Assembly: GCA_963971305.1 (NCBI GenBank)
Contig: OZ020306.1
Coordinates: 53,480,686 to 53,544,685 of the forward strand
Source: Arcuatula senhousia
Taxonomy: Eukaryota; Mollusca; Bivalvia; Mytilida; Mytilidae
Reading direction: 5' to 3'
DNA: 64,000 nt
The notes beneath the pieces were generated by a model. It was not told where the DNA came from. It worked only from the letters and a program-made list of their open reading frames with translations, and did not search any database. This document shows positions 55,125-64,000 of this stretch, piece after piece. The position numbers and the translations under genes are program-made. The stretch's first letter is position 1. Each line of letters opens with the position of its first letter.

Positions 55125-56914
55125 AGCTCACCTGGACCGAAGTTTCATGTGAGCTATTGCCATCACTTGGCGTCCGTCGTCGTCGTCTGTCGTCGTCGTT
55201 GTTGTCGTCTGTCGTCGTCGTCGTCTGTTAACAAAATTTCAAAAATCTTCTCCTCTGAAATTACTGAACAAAATTCAATAAAACTAAGTATGATTGATCC
55301 TTAGGGTGTCCTGCACCAAACTTGTGTTTCAATTTTTGATTCATCAAAAAACATGGCCGCCATTGCTAAAAATAGACCAGGGGGGTCAGACCCCTTTTTA
55401 GCTCACCTGGCCAAAGGCCATGTGAGCTTATGCCATCACTATGCGTCCGTCGTCGTCTGTCGTCGTCCGTCGTCCGTTAACAATTTCAAAAATCTTCTCC
55501 TCTGAAACCACTGAACCAATTTAACAGAAACTTGGCAGGAATGATATATGACATGTTGGCAACAAACGATCCTCATTTTGAAATGCTTTGATAAAAAACA
55601 TGGCCGCCGTTGCTAAAAATAGACTAGGGGGGTCAGACTACTGTTTTTGGCTTATAAATCAAAAAGTATAAGAGATAGAGGAAATCTGAGGCCACGCTAC
55701 TGATTCAGCATCAAAAGCTCTACAAAAGTCTCCATTTGGTCAAAGTTGTCAGATGACCCCTTATAGGGGTTACGGCCCCTTAAAGGTGAAAAATAGCATT
55801 TTTTCATGTTTTTGGCCTACAGAATGAAAACTATTGCAGATAGAGATTAGCTGTTGCTTGCTTAAATGTTTAGCTCATTTAGCTCTACGAAAGTCTCCCT
55901 AGGGTCGAAGTTGTCAGATGACCCCTTATAGGGGTTACGGCCCCTTAAAGGTGAAAAATAGCCACTTTTCATGTTTTTGGCCTACAGAATGAAAACTATT
56001 GCAGATATAGATTAGCTGTTGCTTGCTTAAATGTTAAGCTCATTTAGCTCTACGAAAGTCTCCATAGGGTCGAAGTTGTCAGATGACCCCTTATAGGGGT
56101 TACGGCCCTTGAAAAATAGCGTTTTTTCATGTTTTTGTCCTACAGAATGGAAACTATTGCACATAGAGATTAGCTGTTGCTTGCTTAAATGTTCAGCTCA
56201 TTTAGCTCTACAAAATTCTCCATAGGGTCCAAGTTGTCAGATGAACCCTTATAGGGGTTACGGTCCATGAAAAATAGCGATTTGATTTTTCATGTTTTTG
56301 GCCTACAGAATGAAAACTATTGCAGATAGAGATTAGCTGTTGCTTGCTTAAATGTCACAGCTCATTTAGCTGTACAAAATTCTCCATAGGGTCGAAGTTG
56401 TCAGATGACCCCTTATAGGGGTTACGGCCCCTGAAAAAAGCGATTTTTAATGTTTTTGGCCTACAGAATGAAAACTATTGCAGATAGAGATTAGTTGTTG
56501 CTTGCTTAAATGTTCAGCTCATATAGCTCTACAAAAGTCTCCATAGGGTCAAAGTTGTCAGATGACTCCTTATAGGGGTTATGGCCCCTTATAGGTGAAA
56601 AATGGTGTTTTTGGCCTATAGAATGAAAACTATTGCAGGTAGAGAAAAGCTGTTGCTTGCTCAAATGTTCAGCTCATTTAGCTCTACAAAAGTATAGGGT
56701 CAACATCAAGACCAGGTGAGCGATTCAGGCTCCTGGGAGCCTCTTGTTTGGCTTGTAATTCAAAAAGTATAAGAGATAAATGAAATCTGATGCCATCCTG
56801 CTGCTTCAGGATCAAAAGTTTTACAAAAGTCTCCATTTGGTCGAAATTGTCAGATGACCCCTTATAGGGGTTTTGGCCCTTTAAAGGTGAAAAATAGCAT
56901 TTTTTCATGTTTTT
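55125..56914 (+). mobile_element. B-family element with a nested B-like element
   Basis: 5' end at 55125 (AGCTCACCTGGACC, CGTCGTC array). Interrupted at 55400 after GGGGGTCAGACC and a T run; resumes at 56747 with TTTGGCTTGTAATTC as expected. Continues to one core unit and is cut at 56915 by an A element. Confidence 0.7.
55400..56746 (+). mobile_element. Variant B-family element
   Basis: 5' hairpin AGCTCACCTGGCC / GGCCATGTGAGCT differs from typical B in stem and loop, and the lead-in has a distinct segment (CTTGGCAGGAATGATATATG). Six core units and a full 3' terminus ending CTTG. Confidence 0.75.
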
Positions 56915-58225
56915 AGCTCACCTGACCCGAAGGGTCATGTGAGCTATTGTCATTGTTAGGCGTCCGTCGTCCGTCCGTCTGTCCTTCGTCCGTCCGTCGT
57001 CCGTCGTCCGTTAACTTTTCTTCAAAGATCTTCTTCTCTAAAACCACTGAAGGAATTGCATTGATACTTGGTATACATGATCTTTAGGATGTCCTCTACC
57101 AAGTTTGTGAATTATATACACGTCGACCAATCAACATGGCCGCTGTTGCTAAAAATAGAACAGGGGGGGGCAGACCATTGTTTTTGGCTTATAACTCGAA
57201 AAGTAAAAGAGATAGAGAAAATCGGAAGACACCTACCGTGTTCAGCATCAAAAGCTCTACAAATCTCTCCATTGAGTCAAAGTTGTGAAACGGCTCCTTA
57301 TAGGAGTTATTGCCCTTTAATCATCAAAATTGACCATTTTTGCAGTTTTTGGACTATATCTGGAAAACCGTTAGAGCTAGAGGAAAAGTTAGCATTGCAG
57401 AATTGTTAAGCTCATTGAGATCTACAAAAATGATTTCAGGGTTTAAATTGTCAGATCAGCCGTTTAAGAGTTATTCCCCTTTAACTGTTTTTTTTCCATT
57501 AATTTACACTGATTTTCAAAAATCTTCTTCTCTGAAACCCCTGAAGGGATTGCATTGATACTTGGTATACATGATATTTAGGATGTCCTCTACCAAGTTT
57601 GTGAATTATATACACGTCAACCAACCAACATGGCGGTTGTTGCTAAAAATAGAACAGGGGGGTCAGACCATTGTTTTTGGCTTATAACTCAAAAAGTATA
57701 AGAGATAGAGAAAATCGGAAGCAACCTTTCATGTTCAGCATCAAAAGCTCTACTAATCTCTTCATTGAGTCGAAGTTGTGAAACGACTCCTTATAGGAGT
57801 TATTGCCCTTTAATCGTCAAAATTGACCATTTTTGCAGTTTTTGGACAATATCTTAAAAACTGTTAGAGCTAGAGGAAAAGTTTGCATTGCAGAATTGTA
57901 AAGCTTATTCAGATCAACAAAAATGATTTCAGGGTCAATATTGTCAGATCAGCCATTTAAGAGTTATTCCCCTTTACCTGTTTTTTTTCCATTAATTTTG
58001 CAAATAACTCAAAAATGGCTACAGATATCAAAATTCTGGTACAGGGTAAAAGTGATCAGCACCTCAAGATCTACCTACCCTAAAATTTAAAGAAAATCCA
58101 ACAACCCATATAGGAGTAATTGCCCTTTTTGTGGATTTTTTGCAAATTTTGCACCTGTTTTGCTCAATATCTTGTAAACTATACAAGATATTTGAGAAAT
58201 TTTAATTGTATAATGTTAAGCGCAT
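56915..58225 (+). repeat. A-family element, 5' part
   Basis: AGCTCACCTGACCC hairpin, CCGT/CGTC array and two cores. From about 58010 it passes into a diverged relative (TTGCAAATAACTCAAAAATG ...) that is interrupted by the Copia element at 58226 and resumes at 63041. No A-type 3' hairpin seen. Confidence 0.65.
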
Positions 58226-58313
58226 TGTTGAGTAACCAATTCTACACATATATATCTTTAATAAAGACTCCAGCTACCTGCTGATATACAAATATACAAA
58301 CATAGATATAACA
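58226..58313 (-). repeat. Copia 3' LTR (88 bp)
   Basis: On the minus strand begins TGTTATATC and ends CTCAACA, the TG...CA form. Differs from the 5' LTR at one site (CTGCTG here, CTGCAG there, + strand). Very short for a Copia LTR. Confidence 0.9.
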
Positions 58314-58452
58314 CATTCTTGTGTCTTACTTTAACAAAACTTAAATGAAATTAATGTCAATATAGAAAAATTGCAATTAAAGGAGAGTCTGTTTAGGTAG
58401 AGAGATGAAGTCATCTGACGCGATACAAATAGCAAGCAAGTCACATTCCAAT

Positions 58453-59304
58453 CTACAGTCCATCTCCAGTGCTAAGAACTTGAATCAGGTGATGGAAGTC
58501 TGATCCAGATTTTGTCATACAGTCCGATATCTGATTTGACGTTTTTATCCATGTAACAGAGACATCTCCTTGTTCCACACTTTCCTTTATGCTGGCTATA
58601 TCCCAGCGTAACCTCTTCTCAGAAACAAGCTTTGTGGAATGTATATTTTGACACAAAGATTTATTGTCAGTGAAGCACTTAATTGGCAAACATTGTCCTT
58701 CTCTATTCAAAATTTCTTGCAAAATATTTCGCACAAAATAACAAGTGTCAAGGCCTTCAACTAAAGCTAGGGCTTCTGCTGCTAAAGTACTTTTCACAAC
58801 ACGTCTTATCTTTTTAGAAGACCAGGCTATAGGACAAAGCTTTCCATTACTACTTCTTAGAAAGATAATATATCCTCCTGCACTAGAAGCTCTATCAGAC
58901 AAATTTGCAGTAGAAGCATCAGAATACAACAAAATTTCAGCATCAATTAAGCTCTCCAAGCAAGGAAACACTATACTATATAGATTGTTTTTTGCTTTTC
59001 TAATAGTCTTGTTGAGTTTTGCTCACAACTTTGATTCATTTAGTTCAGACATTGTAGATAGATCTAGGACATCAAAGCACAATTCTGGTCTACTCTGTGA
59101 CGCTATCCAATGAAGTTGACCTACAGTTTCTTCGAATGCATTGTTTTCCATATCGGATTTTGATGCCTGCTTCAATACTTCAGTGTAAGAATTTTGTTGC
59201 AAGTAGATGTGTTCACGATCTTTTTCAATATTGATACCTATGTATCGGAAACTACTGTTGAGTTCTCTTCCACATATTAAAGAACTTGTTTGTAAATTTC
59301 TCAA
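58453..59304 (-). pseudogene. Copia reverse transcriptase C-terminus and RNase H
   Basis: One frame from 59304 to 58453 with a single TGA at 59023. The first part has FRYIGINI, QLHWIASQSRPEL and FDVLDLS, the thumb/connection region of Copia polymerases. The second part is RNase H: LLYSDAS (first catalytic Asp), KSTLAAEALAL (catalytic Glu), CFTDNKSL (catalytic Asp) and KRLRWDIASIKE near the C-terminus. It ends in a stop about 140 bp before the 3' LTR. Confidence 0.85.
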
Positions 59305-59927
59305 TCACGTTTTCTTTGAACATATGACTTCCAGCCCAAAGAAAATCATCCACATGCATTATAAATATCCCTTGTAGAATACCATCACAATGCCAGAAAA
59401 AAAAGTGCTGGATCTAGCTTAGACTGAGTACATTTTAACTGAAGAAGTTCTTTTCTTACACTAATAAACCAATTTCTTGATGCATCAACCAAGCCATATA
59501 CACATTTATTCAGCTGCCATACAACTGGTTTGTCATAAACACATTCTGAAGGAGGTTTAACATAGATATCTCTTTCTATATTTTGTCCTTGCAAAAAGGC
59601 TGCTTTGATGTCATTTGAATTAATGTTGTAATGAAAAGTAGAAGCAATAGCTAAGAATAAGCGTAGACTTTCCTTATGGAAAGTTGGAGAATCAGCTTTA
59701 ACTTCCTTTTCCTCCTCAAAACCCCTGACAACTAATCTGGCTTTTACTGTTCTATCTCCATTAGTTTCTTTCTCAGTGATTACCCATCTAGTTGATATAA
59801 CACTTTGTTCATTGAAAGGTACTTCCTCATATACTCTGAAGGATTTCCAATTATCCAACTCTTTTTGTTTGGCTTGCTTAACTCTTTCCTCTTGATGCCT
59901 TGAAAGGGGTACAAAAATTACATTCAC
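59305..59927 (-). pseudogene. Copia reverse transcriptase, N-terminal and palm region
   Basis: From the frame at 59927: NWKSFRVYEEVPF, STRWVITEKE and KARLVVRGFEE, the usual start of Copia polymerases; DIKAAFLQG carrying the first catalytic Asp; KCVYGLVDASRNWF. A frame change in a homopolymer at about 59395-59403 leads to HVDD at about 59345-59356, the catalytic Asp-Asp box (usually YVDD). Another frame change joins 59304. It copies genomic RNA into cDNA in the cytoplasmic particle in intact relatives. Confidence 0.85.
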
Positions 59928-60003
59928 ATCTTCAACTTCTTCAGCTACATGCCAATTATCAACATCCTTTACAAAGTCAATACCACTAAGAGCATCTGTA
60001 TTC

Positions 60004-61434
60004 TCATTTTGAACATTGAGATATGCCCAATTCTTTCCAGTTGACTTTACTGATCACTTCAGCTCTTACCCAATCATCAATACCTTTTGGTTGATACACA
60101 ATGTGTTGTCCAATGTGAGTAATTTCCTTAGCTGATTTTTCCTTAGACCTTACTTCAGGTTCTTTATTAGGCTGAGGCATTTGTGGTACTTGTTCATCCT
60201 GTAAAACATTTTCTTGGGCATTTTGCACTTGTTGTAAATTCTGTACTTCAGGTACCTGTTGTTCAACAGGCACATCATCATTGTGTATTGGCTCATTTAT
60301 AGCATTACCATTAGCAACCTCATCTTGAAGCTCATTGTCTGAATCACTCTCTAAAATCTCATGACTTGATGAGGCTTTAAAGGATTTACTTTGAGTTGTT
60401 TTAGGCTGCGAGATACATGTATCAGATTTTGCTGGTTCATCTCTGAATTCATCTCCGCATCTTATCAATCTACATGGGTGCACTCTTACATAAATACTAC
60501 CATGTCTAACAAACACCACTTTCCCATCCTGACCAATCACTCTTCCCGGTCCTTTCCATTTGTTGTCATTGTCCCTCTTATAATATACTCTGTCTCCCTG
60601 TTCATAGCATTCACTTGAAGCTCTGATTTTATGTCGAAGAGCTCTACAAATTCTTTCTGAAGACTCAGCTTGGATAAAAGCTCTTCTGCTAGAATGTAAT
60701 GCATTTAGATGTTCAGCAAAATTTTCACTTATGGTAGTGTTTTCTAAGGCAGGTGGTTTGTCATTCAATACAGTTGGTAAATTTGGATTAATTCCAAATA
60801 CTAATTGATAGGGACTCCATCCATAATTCATGGACAAACTGTTCTTGGCATGAACAGCCCAAACTAATGCTACTTCAAGATTCAGACTTGGTTGGTCTTC
60901 CAAGATCTTGGCCACACAATCATCTACAACAGCATGATTTCTTTCACAAATACCATTTTGCCAAGGGCTGTAAGCAGCTGTATTCATAACCTCTATGTTC
61001 AGATTGGCACACATATCCCGTAAAACCTCGTTGGCAAATTCACCTCCATTGTCTGCTAAAAATTTCTGTGGCGGTCCCATTCCATGGCCCATCCAAAGAG
61101 TCATAATTTTGTCAGCAATAACATTTGGTGTCTTTCTTTTAATAACTGCGGCAAGGCTGAATCTTGTAGCCAAATCAATCAGATGAAGGAAGTAAGTGTC
61201 GGGTTTCCACTCTTTGAGGTCTACAGCTACAACTTCATTAAATTCTGTTGCTAATGGAAGCGATACCACTGGTCGAGCTGGAGTCTTTTTATATTTCTTA
61301 CAAACATCACAATCTTCCGTGATTTTTTCTACTAGGCTGAGGTGCTCTTTTGTATATCCACCAGCATCTTGAAGAAGAGCTTTTAGTTGTTTGGCAGATG
61401 GATGCGCAAACTGTTTATGTAACTTTTCTATAAC
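60004..61434 (-). pseudogene. Copia integrase
   Basis: Continues the gag-protease frame after the TAA at 61435. An HHCC zinc finger lies at about 61415-61300 (LHKQFAHPS, CDVCKKYKK). Counting from the Met at 61269, the catalytic core has Asp17 (VVAVDLKEW), Asp73 (LADNGGEF) and Glu109 (NGICERN), a D-55-D-35-E spacing. A C-terminal segment, WKGPGRVIGQDGKVVFVRHG, resembles the GPY/F module better known from Gypsy integrases. An acidic, Gln-rich linker follows. The frame ends at 60004, just after the shift near 60045. Intact homologues insert the cDNA into chromosomes. Confidence 0.88.
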
Positions 61435-62832
61435 TTAAGTTTTATCTTCAGTTAACTGTGTTGCAACCAGAGCAGAGGCCATCTCATCAACGTCTACATC
61501 TATTTGGTCTATTGGTATACAATAATGTCCTGAGGATGTGCACTGAAGCTGAACATTTTTCCCAAATACACTAGCGCTATCATTTTCCAAATCCAATTTG
61601 ACCTTTGCACGTTTCATGGATTGTTTGCTTAGTAGAATTGGTATATTACTGCTTACAACATCTGACTGAATTTCACATTCAACACCTGCAATCATGCAAG
61701 GAAATATAACTTTCTTGGATGACTTCAAAACTTCACCACCACCAAATTTAAACATTGTATCACTGGATTTTTCTACCACTTTAGCTCGGATGGAAGGATC
61801 TAGTGAATCCAAATAACATCTCATCCATGTGTCACCTGCAACTGTCGAAGTACAGGCACAGTCAAGGATTGCTGAATTAGCTGATTCTGATAAAAGAATG
61901 ATCTCTTCTTGTTGTTTATTTCCAGTGAACAGGACTGCTTTGTGAAAGTTTTGTTTTGACATATTCTCATATGAGTTTGGACATTGTTTCAATAAATGTC
62001 TTATTGAGTCACAACTTCTACATCGCAACGGTAAACCATCAGGCCCGTTGGGGTTAACTGATTTATTAAACTGGTTCCCAGGTTTAGACTTGTCTTTAAA
62101 TGCTGGTTGCTGTCTATAATCAATCCATTTGTTTGAGCCTCCGTAACCTCCATTTCTTCCTTGTTGATATTTGGAAAAGTTAACTTCTTCTGCAACACAT
62201 ACCGGTTCAACCTTGACATGGTCATTTTTGTTATTTGTTGCTGCTTGCTGTCCAAAAAATTTCTTCAAAGATGTTGACATTTGCATGAACAAATTGTTTG
62301 CATCATTATAGTTTACTCCTGTGAGTACTAGCTGTCGATCTTTCATTTCTAGTTCAGAACAATCTAATAATTTAAAGGCCAAAACAGGTTGAGGCAGTTC
62401 CATCTTGAATTTCTTTGTCTTATTATACAACTTCTCAAATTCCATTACATAATCCTCCATTGAAGAAACTTGGCTTCGCCTAAATCTATCAAACTCTGTA
62501 TATAGTTCATACGCTTCGCTAAACTCATCTTTCTTAAATATTTTATCCATGAACTCAATAAGTTTTTTAACACCATCCTCAGCATTTAATGTTTCAGTAT
62601 CTAATTCACTAAACACTTTGTCTCTAATTGAGTTTTTTCCTTCCTCTGGAAGAGACAATGCTATGGCTACAACCCTCTTTTTTACTTCTAGGTCAGTCAA
62701 GGTTTCCCAAGCTTTGATTTCATCGACCCAACGGCTGTATGGTTTTTGGTCAGTAAAAGCAGGTGGAATTTTATAGTTGACTGATGATGCCATAGTCGCT
62801 GGATAGTCACTTACTAAAGTTGTTACAGACAA
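61435..62832 (-). CDS. Copia Gag and aspartic protease
   Basis: 465 residues from the Met at 62832; a second possible start is 13 codons later. Residues ~20-190 are a helical UBN2-type Gag (KPYSRWVDEIKAWE, SMEDYVMEFEKLY). A CCHC zinc knuckle, C-x2-C-x4-H-x4-C, lies at 271-284, and a basic Gly/Gln-rich linker precedes it. The protease follows, with its catalytic Asp324 in AILDCACTSTVAG; the usual DSG/DTG or DSAC is here DCAC. The reading ends at TAA 61435, after which the same frame continues into the integrase, so the stop either truncates the polyprotein or is a recent mutation. Gag would form the particle; the protease would process it. Confidence 0.88.
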   Translation of the reverse strand: MSVTTLVSDYPATMASSVNYKIPPAFTDQKPYSRWVDEIKAWETLTDLEVKKRVVAIALSLPEEGKNSIRDKVFSELDTETLNAEDGVKKLIEFMDKIFKKDEFSEAYELYTEFDRFRRSQVSSMEDYVMEFEKLYNKTKKFKMELPQPVLAFKLLDCSELEMKDRQLVLTGVNYNDANNLFMQMSTSLKKFFGQQAATNNKNDHVKVEPVCVAEEVNFSKYQQGRNGGYGGSNKWIDYRQQPAFKDKSKPGNQFNKSVNPNGPDGLPLRCRSCDSIRHLLKQCPNSYENMSKQNFHKAVLFTGNKQQEEIILLSESANSAILDCACTSTVAGDTWMRCYLDSLDPSIRAKVVEKSSDTMFKFGGGEVLKSSKKVIFPCMIAGVECEIQSDVVSSNIPILLSKQSMKRAKVKLDLENDSASVFGKNVQLQCTSSGHYCIPIDQIDVDVDEMASALVATQLTEDKT

Positions 62833-62936
62833 ACCTCTCTGTTGATAACTTCGCCAAACTCTAAAACGCTAAACTAATATCACAAACACTTCTCTAAATA
62901 CACTACACCAATTTCACTGTTCATCCAGAGTGGACA

Positions 62937-62952
62937 CCACACACTGCTGCCA
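62937..62952 (-). promoter_or_regulatory. Putative primer-binding site of the Copia element
   Basis: Immediately inside the 5' LTR, the minus strand reads TGGCAGCAGTGTGTGG. It matches 12 of 16 positions of the complement of the animal initiator tRNA-Met 3' end as I recall it. Assignment to that tRNA is inference. Confidence 0.5.
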
Positions 62953-63040
62953 TGTTGAGTAACCAATTCTACACATATATATCTTTAATAAAGACTCCAG
63001 CTACCTGCAGATATACAAATATACAAACATAGATATAACA
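62953..63040 (-). repeat. Copia 5' LTR (88 bp)
   Basis: Same as the 3' LTR save one base; followed by the CGCAT target duplication at 63041-63045. Confidence 0.9.
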
Positions 63041-64000
63041 CGCATCAAGATCTACAAAATATGTAATAAGGTCAAAGTTGTAGGACCTTTCCTTTGAGGA
63101 GTTGTTGCTCTCAGAACGTCAAAATTGAGCATTTAAAAAGCATTTCCTCATTACATTGAAAATGTTAACTCTTCTGACACTTTAAGTCCCATTGCAACCA
63201 AACTTGGTTTTTGTTTAGGATGTGGTCCATAGTTTAGTATAAAATCCAACGGTCTACATATTGCTAAAAATAGGTACAGGGGGCCCCCCTTGCTATTTAT
63301 AGTAGTAATGATTAAAATGTGAATATATTTTGCATCAATTATAAAATTTGAAATTTATTTTTGAAGATAAAGTAAGTTTTTGTTTGATTTTTATTTCAAT
63401 AAATAAAATAAGTGAATGTGTACAAAGGGGGATAATCACTGAATTTCCTGTTTACAAAGAGAGGTAAATTTAAGTTTTTTACATGAAGTAAAATGCTGTT
63501 TTTAAAAAACGGCGATCGTACCCTGAAAGTGGACTTAAAAAAGAGAAGACCTTTATCTCTACAAGTTAGACTAAAAAAAATAAATGTTTTTTTGTCCATT
63601 CTATATTTTTCAGTCCCTCAAATATGCAATGGTTGTACTTTTTCCCCCATATAATTTGCATAAAAAGGACACTATTCAATGGATTGTTCATTTTTAATGA
63701 TTGCTAATTTGTCACAACTGTCTGTATCTTTAGAAAGCTGATAAATTTGGCTTTCTATTGATGTATATATATGATATATTCAAAATTTGACATGTCACTC
63801 AAAGCTTCCCATGTTTGAGGTCCCCACCCCCTTGTGACGTCATGACGTTAAAACCCCTGTCCACATCCTTTATGCACATATACTGAAAGTAAAGAGACGA
63901 CAAGCATGCTTCGTAACAGATTTCATTTATTTTTTTTCATAAAAATATTTATTTAGGATGATATCCTGTTTTTGTAATGGGAAAGTAGTCAGTATTATTT
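63041..64000. other. Diverged A-like repeat, then low-copy sequence
   Basis: 63041-63300 resumes the repeat interrupted by the Copia element (AAGATCTACAAAATATG, CTTCTGACACTTTAAGTCCC, TGCTAAAAATAGGTACAGGG). 63300-64000 is AT-rich; GTGACGTCATGACGT at 63834-63848 is a CRE-like palindromic patch. No exon recognised. Confidence 0.45.

Larger units (their letters stand above)
58226..63040 (-). mobile_element. Copia LTR retrotransposon, 4,815 bp
   Basis: Two 88-bp LTRs (one mismatch between them), a 5-bp target duplication CGCAT (58221-58225 and 63041-63045), a primer-binding-like site, and gag, protease, integrase, reverse transcriptase, RNase H in Copia order on the minus strand. The reading is interrupted by a TAA at 61435, a frame change near 60045, a frame change in the T/A run at about 59400, another near 59305, and a TGA at 59023. 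The copy is thus not autonomous as read, although its LTRs are almost identical. Confidence 0.9.

Overview
This is a window of an animal nuclear genome, AT-rich, intron-dominated and crowded with repeats. I infer a bivalve mollusc, most likely a mussel. The reasons are: several families of short interspersed elements beginning with CCGT or CGT microsatellites and ending in a 3' hairpin, as in the bivalve 'pearl' / Helentron-associated elements; tandem repeats carrying type I hammerhead ribozymes, as in mussel retrozymes; and a metazoan-type Copia element. There is no bacterial-style gene arrangement. Most open reading frames in the window are chance translations of repeats and are not annotated.

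Host gene. Two phase-compatible exons on the + strand (33451-33537 and 53942-54084) join to encode the GNHD-FDFG region of a UshA/5'-nucleotidase-type metallophosphoesterase. They are separated by a 20.4 kb intron, and the remaining exons lie outside the window. Almost everything from about 33.5 to 53.9 kb is therefore intron.

Layout. 1-21.7 kb: nested and mosaic short elements (here called A and B families, with F, I and E inserts), a 2,425-bp tandem duplication, and a 398-bp hammerhead repeat array. 21.7-24.3 kb: low-copy DNA with a broken gene fragment resembling the cysteine-rich cytoplasmic domain of P2X7-like proteins. 24.3-33.4 kb: an intact A element, a lone hammerhead copy, two D-family elements carrying perfect estrogen-response-element-like palindromes, and a G-family element. 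33.4-54.1 kb: the host exons and intron, containing a fold-back element, a second hammerhead array (360-bp unit), a decayed tyrosine-recombinase mobile element (gag-like region, recombinase, SGNH-hydrolase-like region), a LINE 3' end and two more G elements. 54.1-64 kb: B and A elements, then a 4.8-kb Copia LTR retrotransposon on the minus strand with 88-bp LTRs and a CGCAT target duplication.

Main observations: two unrelated-looking sets of tandem repeats share the same hammerhead ribozyme core; at least eight short-element families share one architecture but each has its own sub-terminal inverted repeat; a 35-39 bp inverted-repeat sequence occurs twice, each time between 7-bp direct repeats; and three levels of element-within-element insertion can be read at exact junctions.
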